Positions 1-6,542 of a stretch of DNA of 11,644 bases are shown here, in pieces. The stretch is from Planctomycetota bacterium (GTDB lineage: Bacteria > Planctomycetota > UBA1135 > UBA2386). The DNA lies in contig JAGQRA010000766.1 in assembly GCA_020425885.1 (NCBI GenBank), positions 1 to 11,644 of the forward strand, written 5' to 3'. The notes beneath the pieces are model-generated. The model saw only the letters and a program-made list of their open reading frames with translations, ran no database searches and was not told the DNA's origin. Each line of letters begins with the position of its first letter. Position 1 is the first letter of the stretch. The position numbers and the translations under genes were made by a program.

Positions 1-1
1 G

Positions 2-706
2 CTCAAGGTCCACCCGAGCAACTACCGCATCGAGGGCTTCGCCGGCACGCCATCGGTGGCCGAGCTGGCGGCGGCCGCCGCCGGTCGCGGGCTGTTGATC
101 CTCGACGATCTCGGTTCGGGCCTGTTGTGGAACGAGCCGATCGACGGCCTGCGCGATGAGGCGCGGGTCGCCGACAGCCTGCGCGACGGCGCGCACGTGA
201 CCTGCTTCTCGGGCGACAAGCTGCTCGGCGGTCCGCAGTGCGGCATCCTCGTCGGCAACAAGGACCTCGTCGCGCGTTGCCGCGCCCATCCGCTGTATCG
301 CGCGCTGCGCTGCGACAAGCTGATCCTGGCCGCGCTCGAGGCAACGCTGCGCATCTATCGCGACGGCGAGCCGCTGCAGCAGATCCCGACCCTGCGCATG
401 CTCGCCGCCGGCGCCGACCGGCTGCGGCAACGCAGCGAGCAGCTGTGCGCGGCGCTCGGTCGCGACGACGCCCGCGTCGTCGCGAGTGAATCGTACGCCG
501 GCTCCGGCGCCAACCCGGCCAAGCCGCTGCCGAGCTTCGCCGTGGCGCTGCCGGGCGGCAACGCCGCCAACGCGGCCCTGCGCGCGGCGCGGCCGCTGGC
601 GGTGTTCGCCCGCGTCGCCGAAGGCAACCTGCTGCTCGACGCGCGGACCCTGCTCGACGAGGATCTCGACGCAGTCGCCCGCGCCGTCACCGAGGCACTG
701 TCCTAG
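2..706 (+). CDS. selA: L-seryl-tRNA(Sec) selenium transferase (SelA), C-terminal part, 5' end cut by window
   Basis: SelA is a PLP enzyme that converts Ser-tRNA(Sec) to Sec-tRNA(Sec) using selenophosphate. The frame is open from base 2 and ends with TAG at 704-706, giving 234 visible residues. Family members are about 460-470 aa, so roughly the first half lies upstream of the window. Visible family signatures are VHPSNYRIEGF near the window start, DDLGSGLL at about residues 35-42, and FSGDKLLGGPQCG. In the last of these, Lys73 of the fragment (codon 218-220) is the expected Schiff-base lysine. The rest is the small C-terminal aminotransferase-like domain. An internal ATG at 56 is not a real start, because conserved SelA sequence precedes it. 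The gene lies 24 nt upstream of selD on the same strand, an arrangement expected of a Sec-synthesis operon. selB and the tRNA(Sec) gene are not in the window. Confidence 0.96.
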   Translation, partial: LKVHPSNYRIEGFAGTPSVAELAAAAAGRGLLILDDLGSGLLWNEPIDGLRDEARVADSLRDGAHVTCFSGDKLLGGPQCGILVGNKDLVARCRAHPLYRALRCDKLILAALEATLRIYRDGEPLQQIPTLRMLAAGADRLRQRSEQLCAALGRDDARVVASESYAGSGANPAKPLPSFAVALPGGNAANAALRAARPLAVFARVAEGNLLLDARTLLDEDLDAVARAVTEALS

Positions 707-724
707 AAGGCCCTGTCGTAGAAG
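698..724 (+). repeat. Short tandem duplication spanning the selA stop codon
   Basis: Bases 698-709 (CTGTCCTAGAAG) and 713-724 (CTGTCGTAGAAG) match at 11 of 12 positions with a 15-nt period. Because 15 is a multiple of three, the second copy places another TAG (719-721) in the selA frame. The repeat lies just upstream of the selD start at 731. The AGAAG of the second copy is the nearest purine-rich, weakly Shine-Dalgarno-like element to that start. Confidence 0.6.
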
Positions 725-730
725 CACGTC

Positions 731-1792
731 ATGACCGACAAGAGCACATCCACACCCGTTCGCCTGACCCAGTACGCCTCCGGGTCGGGTTGAGCGGCCA
801 AGCTGCCACCTGGGAGCCTCGGGCAGGTTCTCGAGAAACTCGGACCGATCGACCATCCCGCGCTGCTGGCCGGCAGCAACGGCTTCGAGGACGCCGGCGT
901 GTTCCGGCTCGATGCCGAACGGGCGCTGGTGCAGACGCTGGACTTCTTCCCGCCAATCTGTGACGACCCGCGCTGGTTCGGCCGCATCGCCGCCGCCAAT
1001 TCGCTGTCGGACGTCTATGCGATGGGCGGCACGCCGCTGACGGCGATGAACATCGTCGGCTGGCCGCGCGAGCTCGACGTCGAGGTCCTCGGCGAGATCC
1101 TCGCCGGCGGCCTCGAGAAGTGCACCGAGGCGGGCGCGGTGCTGTGCGGTGGCCACTCGGTCATGGATCACGAGGTCAAGTTCGGCCTGTCGGTCACCGG
1201 CATCGTGCATCCGGACCGGTTCTGGAAGAACAGCGGTGCCCGGGAGGGGGATGTGTTGCTGCTGACCAAACCGCTCGGCATGGGGCCGGTATCGACCGCG
1301 ATCAAGCGCGAGCGGGCGTCGGCGGCGATGGCGCTCGGGGCGATGCAGCAGATGGCGACGTTGAACAAGACCGCGGCCGAGGCGCTGCGCGATTTCGACG
1401 TCCACGCCGCGACCGACGTCACCGGCTTCGGACTCGTCGGTCACAGTCTCGAGATGGCCGAGGGAGCGCAGCTCGCGCTCGAGCTCTCGGCGGTGGCGCT
1501 GCCGGTCCTCGACGGCGCGATCCGGCTCGTGCGCGACGGCATCATGTCGGGTGGTTGCACCCGCGGCAAGACGCACTACGGCGAGCGGGTCATGATCGGC
1601 GCCGGGGTCGATGCCGCGCTCGCCGATCTGCTGTTCGATGCCGAGACCTCGGGCGGCCTGCTCGTCGCGTTGCCGGAGGCGGATGCCGACCGCGCGGTCG
1701 CGCGCCTGGTCGATGCCGGCGCGCCGAGCCACGCGGTGATCGGCCGCTTCGGCGCGTGGCGGCCCGGTGGGCCGGTCGTCCGCCTGTCGTAG
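731..1792 (+). CDS. selD: Selenide, water dikinase (SelD), a selenoprotein with in-frame UGA = Sec21
   Basis: SelD makes monoselenophosphate from selenide and ATP, the selenium donor for SelA. Reading from ATG 731 gives 353 residues with one in-frame TGA (791-793) at position 21; family members are about 350 aa. The N-terminus reads VRLTQYASGSG-Sec-AAKLPPG and aligns with E. coli RLTQYSHGAGCGCK. The UGA therefore replaces the catalytic Cys17, and the partner Lys is at residue 24. No other stop interrupts the frame. Downstream come EDAGVFR, TLDFFPPICDDP (metal/ATP site), ANSLSDVYAMGG, CGGHSV, TDVTGFGLVGH and the FDAETSGGLL C-terminal motif. Starting at GTG 899 would remove the active-site loop and 56 residues, so that start is rejected. 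The gene follows selA by 24 nt and ends 9 nt from a convergent gene. Sec-containing SelD is known in other bacteria such as Haemophilus; its use here is inferred from sequence. Confidence 0.95.
791..793 (+). other. selD: In-frame UGA selenocysteine codon of selD
   Basis: This TGA is codon 21 of selD, at the position of the catalytic Cys/Sec of the family (GxG-C/U-xxK). SelD homology continues unbroken on both sides in the same frame. The gene sits directly behind selA, so selenocysteine decoding is the natural reading rather than a nonsense mutation. Confidence 0.93.
803..826 (+). promoter_or_regulatory. Candidate bacterial SECIS hairpin in selD
   Basis: CTGCC (803-807) pairs perfectly with GGCAG (822-826), starting 9 nt after the UGA. 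Inside, C809-G821 and GG (812-813) with CC (817-818) can stack to leave a GAG tip at 814-816, 20 nt beyond the UGA. Bacterial SECIS elements lie within the coding region just after the UGA and carry a G in the apical loop, so position and tip fit loosely. The upper stem is short and interrupted, and an alternative CCUG/CAGG pairing (809-812 with 824-827) competes. The location is well motivated; the exact fold is uncertain. Confidence 0.4.
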
Positions 1793-1801
1793 CGCGCGAC
1801 G

Positions 1802-2773
1802 CTACAGCTGCAGCAGCTTCTTCTGCGCGTCGCTGAGAGCCGGCGCGGTCGCCTGTCCGTGCTCGGTCAGGCGGACGCTGAAGTCGGTCACGCTCTTCTG
1901 CTTGCGCGAACGCCGCGGCAGGCCGTTCTCGAACTGCAGCGGTGCACCGGGCTCGGGTTCGGTCTCCTCCTCTTCCTCGGCCTCGTCATTGCCGCCGACG
2001 CGGACCTGGCCGGCGCCGAACTGCTGGATGACGATGTTGCGACCGCCGGCCAAGCCCTGTTGCTGGCCGGCATAGGCGCGGAAGTGCAGCTCGTGGATCA
2101 GGCCCGTCGCCGGATCGAACTTGATGGCGAGGTCGACCGTGGTGTCTGGCTTCTGCGCGGCGGTGCGACCGCCGCCCATGCCTGCGGCGAGCCGGATCAC
2201 CCGGCCCGCGATGCCGCTGCTGAGCGCCGCCGGCAGCGCTCCGGCCCAGATCGCGTCGGCCACCTGGTCCTGATTCAGGGTGACGGTGACGATCTCGATC
2301 GGGCGGTCGTCGAGCGAGCCGGTGTCGCGATGCGTGATCGCCAGCTGCCATGATGCCAGCTGCTGCAACAGCAACTGCACGTCGGGCGCGAACGGGATGT
2401 CGTTGCCGTCGGCGAAGCGGTTGCTGCGCAGCGCCCACTCGTGGGCATCCGAGCGGGCGATCGTACGGCGGCCCAGGGTGATCAGTTCGTCGCCTTCGTC
2501 GCCGTCGAATCGCAGGTGGTGCAGTTCCCGGTGCCAGGATCCGCTGACCTTGCCGCTGTTGCGACCGGCCATGAGCGCCGCGAACGGGTCGTTGCCGTCG
2601 GGCTTCTTGTCCGGGCCCCACTCGACCGTGAATGCGCTGTCGGTGAGATCGGCCGTCTTGTGCAGCGCCCGCTCGAGGCGGGGCCTGGCGGCGGTGAGCG
2701 CGTCGCTGCGCTCGGCTTCCTGGGCGAGGACGGGTTGCGCGAGCGCAAGCACGACGAGGCACGAGAGTCGCAT
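1802..2773 (-). CDS. Secreted protein of unknown function with acidic patch
   Basis: I do not recognise this family. From ATG 2773 the product is 323 aa. A GTG at 2791 would add six residues, but the ATG places a clean signal peptide at the very N-terminus: MRLSC, then a hydrophobic run LVVLALAQPVLA with likely cleavage after VLA (residue 17). The mature part is charged and probably soluble. It has alternating strand-like segments such as DRPIEIVTVTLNQDQ and TTVDLAIKFDPATGLIHELHFRAY, a glycine-rich stretch (GMGGG), an acidic run DEAEEEEETEPEPG at about residues 264-277, then a basic RRSRKQK. The repeated two-strand layout with a DPATG turn loosely recalls LolA-like or other periplasmic beta folds, but this is speculation. 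It follows rbfA by 101 nt on the same strand and converges on selD with a 9-nt gap. The usual truB is absent here. Confidence 0.8.
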   Translation of the reverse strand: MRLSCLVVLALAQPVLAQEAERSDALTAARPRLERALHKTADLTDSAFTVEWGPDKKPDGNDPFAALMAGRNSGKVSGSWHRELHHLRFDGDEGDELITLGRRTIARSDAHEWALRSNRFADGNDIPFAPDVQLLLQQLASWQLAITHRDTGSLDDRPIEIVTVTLNQDQVADAIWAGALPAALSSGIAGRVIRLAAGMGGGRTAAQKPDTTVDLAIKFDPATGLIHELHFRAYAGQQQGLAGGRNIVIQQFGAGQVRVGGNDEAEEEEETEPEPGAPLQFENGLPRRSRKQKSVTDFSVRLTEHGQATAPALSDAQKKLLQL

Positions 2774-2874
2774 GGGCGGTGAACGGAGCACCGGCTGCCG
2801 AACTCTGCAAGGGCCGAGGGGATTAATGCCCTGCCATGTCGGCCTGCGGCCAGCCTCGCGGTCTGCGTCGACGG

Positions 2875-3312
2875 TCAGTCGGGTCTGGATTCAGGGTCCG
2901 GTTCGGACGGCTCATCGGGGTCGATGGGCCCGGTCGGGTCGATACCCTGGGCGCGCTCCCGGGCCTCGCGCTCGAGTCGGACCTCCTCGAGCAGCTGCTT
3001 CATCCGGATCGCCTTCTCGATGCCCTCGTCGTAGACGAAGTCGAGATGCGGCACCGTGCGCGTGCTGATGGCGTCCGCCATCGCGCGCTGGCACAGGCCG
3101 CGGGCCCGGCGCAGGACGCTCGAGCTCCTGGCCCGCTGCGCCTCGTCGCCGATCACCGACCAGTAGGCTCGGCAGTGGGTGAACTCGCTGTCGAGTTCGA
3201 CCCGCGTGATCGTCACCATGCCGAGCTTGGGATCGGCGAGGTCGCGCAGCAGCACCTCGGCGAGGCGGTGCTTGATCTGTTCCTGCAGGCGCGCGATGCG
3301 GCGTTCGTTCAT
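2875..3312 (-). CDS. rbfA: 30S ribosome-binding factor A (RbfA)
   Basis: RbfA binds the immature 30S subunit near the 5' end of 16S rRNA and supports late maturation and cold adaptation. The chosen ATG at 3312 gives 145 aa beginning MNERRIARLQEQIKHRLAEVLLRDLADP, the usual RbfA N-terminus. A longer frame to 3381 would overlap the preceding gene and adds no family sequence. The single KH-like domain runs from about residue 1 to 105, with LGMVTITRVELDSEF (29-43), ARGLCQRAMADAI (70-82) and RTVPHLDFVYDEGIEKA (85-101). A helix follows, then an acidic proline-rich tail (about 122-145, DPTGPIDPDEPSEPDP) not found in short RbfA proteins. It is the last gene of the nusA-infB-ylxP-rbfA operon and starts 10 nt after the DUF503 gene. 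Confidence 0.95.
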   Translation of the reverse strand: MNERRIARLQEQIKHRLAEVLLRDLADPKLGMVTITRVELDSEFTHCRAYWSVIGDEAQRARSSSVLRRARGLCQRAMADAISTRTVPHLDFVYDEGIEKAIRMKQLLEEVRLEREARERAQGIDPTGPIDPDEPSEPDPESRPD

Positions 3313-3322
3313 GACGGTAGGC

Positions 3323-3616
3323 TCACTTCGCGGAGATGATCTCGAGCTGATGGTCGGCGAGGGTGCCGTCGCGCCAGTCATGCAGCTCGTTGAGCAGGTG
3401 GTCCATCGTGCTGTTCAGGTGGGGGACATCGCTGCCGGCGACGACGGCACCGAGGGTGGCGATGGTGCAGTCGTCGAGGTCGTCGATCTCGGCGATCGAG
3501 ACGTTGAACGAGCGCCGCAGCCGGTCCTTGAGTCCCTTGATGGCGCTGCGCTTGTCCTTGAGCGTCTCGGCGTAGGGGATCTCGAGGGTGAACTGCAGGA
3601 TGCCGACGTGCAACAT
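3323..3616 (-). CDS. YlxP-like DUF503 family protein
   Basis: This is a small protein of 97 aa in the DUF503/YlxP family, matched by MLHVGILQFTLEIPYAETLKDKR, IKGLKDRLRRSFNVSIAEID (27-46) and TIATLGAVVAG (51-61). The biochemical role is not well established. The family is typically encoded between infB and rbfA, exactly as here, and is suspected to act in ribosome assembly. The ATG at 3616 is supported by a GGGAG element 10 nt upstream, the best Shine-Dalgarno-like site I found in the window. It lies 17 nt after the infB stop and 10 nt before rbfA. A longer open frame reaching 4192 is only an antisense-biased extension through infB. Confidence 0.92.
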   Translation of the reverse strand: MLHVGILQFTLEIPYAETLKDKRSAIKGLKDRLRRSFNVSIAEIDDLDDCTIATLGAVVAGSDVPHLNSTMDHLLNELHDWRDGTLADHQLEIISAK

Positions 3617-3633
3617 CGCCCGGGCACTCCCGA

Positions 3634-6534
3634 TCAGCCGCCGAGCGTTCGCTTGACCAGTTCGATCTGCACGAACTCGAGCTCGTCGCCGACCCTGATG
3701 TCCTGGAAGCCATCGAGCGTGACACCGCACTCGATGCCGGCCTTGACCTCGCGGACGTCGTCGTCGATCCGGCGCAGGCCGGCGACCTTGCCGGACCACA
3801 GCACGTTGCCCTCGCGCGACAGGCGGCAGATCGCGTTGCGCTTGGCGAAGCCGTCGGTGACGCGGCAGCCGGCGATGGTGCCGAACTTGGACGACTTGAA
3901 GACGGCCTTGACCTCGGCGTGGCCGATGACGTTCTGCACCTCCTCGGGGGCGAGCATGCCTTCCATGGCGTCGCGCACCTGATCGAGCAACTCGTAGATG
4001 ACCTCGTAGTAGCGGATCTCGACGCCGGCCTTCTCGGCCATCTGGCGGGCGTTGCTGTCGGCGATGGTGTGGAAGCCGACGATCACCGCGCCCGAGGCCT
4101 CGGCCAGGCTGACGTCGGTCTCGTTGATGCCGCCGAGGCCCGAGTGGACGAGATTGACGCGGACCTCCGAGGTCATCAGGTCGTCGAGGCACTTACGCAA
4201 CGGCTCGAGTGAGCCCATGGCGTCGGCCTTGAGGATGATCTTGATCTCCTGCATCTCGCGCTCGGCGAGCTTGGCGGACAGGGTCTCGAGCGTGACGGCG
4301 CTGCGCTCGGCGCGCGACAGCTCGCGGACGCGACGCTGGCGCTCCTCGACGACCTCCTTGGCCTTCTTGGCGTTCTCGACGACGAACAGCTTGTCGCCGG
4401 GCGTCGGCAGTCGATCGAGACCGAACAGCGTGACCGGGGTCGATGGCCCGGCCTCTTCGACCGGCTTGCCGTGGTCATCGATCATGGCCCGCACGCGGGC
4501 GTAGCTCTCACCGCAGACCACCTGGTCCTTGAGGCGAAGCGTGCCGTCGGTGACCAACAGGGTGACGACCACGCCCTGCTCGGGCGACTGTCGCGATTCG
4601 ACGACGATGCCCTTACCGGCGGCCTCGGGCTGGGCCCGCAGCTCGAGGATCTCGGTCTCGAGCAGGATGCGATCGAGCAGTTCGTCGAGACCCTGGCCGG
4701 TGACGGCCGAGACCTCGACCATGCCGATCTCGCCGCCGAAGAACTCGGACTGCAGGCCCTTGATCATCAGCTGCTGCTGGACCTGTTGCGCGTTGGCGCC
4801 CGGCAGGTCGCACTTGGTGATCGCGACCACGATCGGGACGTTGGCGGCCTTGGCGTGGTTGATGGCCTCCTCGGTCTGCGGCATCACGCCGTCGTCGGCC
4901 GCGACGACGAGCACGACGATATCGGTGATGTCGGCGCCGCGGGCGCGCATCGCCGTGAACGCGGCGTGCCCCGGGGTGTCGAGCACGACGATGGGCTGCC
5001 CGTCCTTGTTGGTGATCTTGTAGGCGCCGATGTGCTGCGTGATGCCACCGGCCTCGCTCTTGGCCACCGCGCTGTTGTGCAGTCGATCCATCAGCGTCGT
5101 CTTGCCGTGGTCGACGTGGCCCATGAACGTCACCACCGGCGCACGCGGCAGGGTCTCCTCGCCGGCGCTGCCCTCGACGAGCTGTTCGATGAGCTCGTCC
5201 ATGGCCTCCTTGTGCTCGACGACGCTGATCTTGCGCTCGAGCTCCATGGCGACGAGTTCGACCTCCTCGTTGGTCAGGAACGAGTTGATGTTCTTGCCGG
5301 CGACGCCGAGCTTGAACGTCAGCGTGGCGATCAGTTCGCTGACCTTGATGCCGAGGCCCTCGGACAGGGCCTTGAGCGACACCGGTTCCTCGACCTCGAC
5401 GACCTTGTTCGGGTCGATGGTCGGGGCAACGCGCGACTTCTTGCCGCCGCGACCGCTGTCGCGGCCACCGCGACCACCGGGGCCGCCCGGGCCGCGGCGC
5501 GAGCCGGGCTGCGGCGCCATGCGACTGCCGCTGCGTTGCTGCATCTTCTGCAGCGCCGCGCGGCGCAGATCGCGCGGCGGCTGCGGCGCCGAACGCCGGG
5601 TGGCGTCGCGGATCGTCTCCTGTGGCAGCTCGATGCGGCCGACAACCGTCGCCCGCTTCTGCGGCATGAGCAGCTTGCGAACGGGGTCGACCTCCATCTC
5701 GGTGCCGCCCGCCGCTTCGGCCGTCGCTTCGTCCGGCGCGGTGGGGGGCTCCGGCGGCGAATCCGCCGTTGCGGTTCCGGCTGTCGTCGGGACATTGCCG
5801 GCCGTCGTCGAGACCGGGACCGCAGTGGCGTCCCGCGGCTCGGCTTCGGCCGGCTCCGTGGCCGCCGAAGCAGAAGCCTCATTGGCCGCAGCCGTTGCAG
5901 GAGCTTGTGATGCCGACGACGCGGGTTGATCGGCGACGGGCTGCGCTGCCGTGCCGGCCTGCGCCGATACCGCGGCAGCATCGTCGGTCGCAGCTTCGCT
6001 CGGAGTCGTCGCGGCGTCGGCGATGGCCTGCCCGCTCGCCGCTTCGGCTTCATGCGGAGTCGCCAGCTGCATCGCTGGCGCCGGGGCAGTCGTCGCGGCT
6101 GCCGCCGCAGAGTCCGACGTCGCCGAGTCGGCGGCGGGCGTCGCGGCCGTCTCGGTCGGCAGCGCTGCGGTTTCCGCGTCCGCGATCGGCGCGGGCTCGG
6201 TCGCAGCCTCCTCGAGGGTCTTCTTCTCGAGGCGCTTCTTCGGCAGAGCCTTCTTCTTCGGCAATGCCTTCTTCTTGGGCAGGGCCTCGGTGCCGTCATC
6301 GGCAGCAGCGCCGGGCAGCTTCTTCCGCAAGCCCGGTGCCTTCGCCGGCTCGGCGGGGGTCCGCTGGACGCCTTGTGCCGACAGGCGGGCTTCGACCATC
6401 ATCAGCTCGGCATCGTCGAGCACGGTCATGTGCGTCTTGATGTTCTCGAAGCCGATTTCACGCAGGAGCTTCGCCAGTTCGGGACCCTTCATCCCGAATT
6501 CCTTGGCCAGTTCGAAGACTCGTACTTTTTTCAA
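3634..6534 (-). CDS. infB: Translation initiation factor IF-2
   Basis: IF-2 is the GTPase that delivers fMet-tRNA to the 30S subunit and promotes subunit joining. The product is 966 aa. An IF2_N domain (1-50, KKVRVFELAKEFGMKGPELAKLL) starts directly at a TTG codon (6532-6534). A lysine-rich repeat (84-101) and a long Ala/Pro/Thr-rich linker (about 105-295) follow, then a Gly/Arg-rich stretch (about 345-370) and a second IF2_N-like module (about 378-435). The G domain has G1 GHVDHGKTT (472-480), GGITQHIG, G3 DTPGH (519-523), G4 TKCD (573-576) and G5 SA (609-610). Domains II, III and C2 complete the protein. G4 has Thr where most IF-2 proteins have Asn. No ATG lies upstream, and the first in-frame ATG (codon 15) would cut the N-domain, so TTG is preferred. 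It begins 8 nt after the nusA stop, suggesting translational coupling. Confidence 0.97.
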   Translation of the reverse strand: MKKVRVFELAKEFGMKGPELAKLLREIGFENIKTHMTVLDDAELMMVEARLSAQGVQRTPAEPAKAPGLRKKLPGAAADDGTEALPKKKALPKKKALPKKRLEKKTLEEAATEPAPIADAETAALPTETAATPAADSATSDSAAAAATTAPAPAMQLATPHEAEAASGQAIADAATTPSEAATDDAAAVSAQAGTAAQPVADQPASSASQAPATAAANEASASAATEPAEAEPRDATAVPVSTTAGNVPTTAGTATADSPPEPPTAPDEATAEAAGGTEMEVDPVRKLLMPQKRATVVGRIELPQETIRDATRRSAPQPPRDLRRAALQKMQQRSGSRMAPQPGSRRGPGGPGGRGGRDSGRGGKKSRVAPTIDPNKVVEVEEPVSLKALSEGLGIKVSELIATLTFKLGVAGKNINSFLTNEEVELVAMELERKISVVEHKEAMDELIEQLVEGSAGEETLPRAPVVTFMGHVDHGKTTLMDRLHNSAVAKSEAGGITQHIGAYKITNKDGQPIVVLDTPGHAAFTAMRARGADITDIVVLVVAADDGVMPQTEEAINHAKAANVPIVVAITKCDLPGANAQQVQQQLMIKGLQSEFFGGEIGMVEVSAVTGQGLDELLDRILLETEILELRAQPEAAGKGIVVESRQSPEQGVVVTLLVTDGTLRLKDQVVCGESYARVRAMIDDHGKPVEEAGPSTPVTLFGLDRLPTPGDKLFVVENAKKAKEVVEERQRRVRELSRAERSAVTLETLSAKLAEREMQEIKIILKADAMGSLEPLRKCLDDLMTSEVRVNLVHSGLGGINETDVSLAEASGAVIVGFHTIADSNARQMAEKAGVEIRYYEVIYELLDQVRDAMEGMLAPEEVQNVIGHAEVKAVFKSSKFGTIAGCRVTDGFAKRNAICRLSREGNVLWSGKVAGLRRIDDDVREVKAGIECGVTLDGFQDIRVGDELEFVQIELVKRTLGG
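6232..6285 (-). repeat. Three-copy 18-nt coding repeat (ALPKKK) in infB
   Basis: Residues 84-101 of IF-2 read ALPKKK, ALPKKK, ALPKKR in tandem, each from 18 nt. The copies differ at synonymous sites (Ala GCC/GCA/GCT, Leu CTG/TTG/CTG, Pro CCC/CCG/CCG). The peptide repeat has therefore outlived the DNA repeat. It forms a basic patch in the flexible linker after the first IF2_N domain, which might contact RNA. Confidence 0.8.
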
Positions 6535-6542
6535 TCGTGTTC

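Noticed and set aside
828..837. TTCTCGAGAA palindrome in selD
   Set aside because: A 10-nt perfect palindrome inside a coding region with no spacer for a hairpin loop and no regulatory context.
899..1792. A 297-aa ORF beginning GTG 899 as the full SelD
   Set aside because: It lacks the conserved N-terminal active-site loop, which is encoded in the same frame from 731 through the TGA at 791.
2839..2855. GGCC-TGC-GGCC inverted repeat after rbfA as a terminator
   Set aside because: The stem is only 4 bp with a 3-nt loop and no T-tract, which is expected by chance at this G+C content.
2875..3381. A 168-aa version of RbfA starting at 3381
   Set aside because: The added 23 residues overlap the DUF503 coding region, while MNERR at 3312 is the normal family start.
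3323..4192. A 289-aa reading of the DUF503 gene extending into infB
   Set aside because: The extra 192 residues are Arg/Pro-rich out-of-frame infB sequence; the family begins at ATG 3616, which has a ribosome-binding-like GGGAG.
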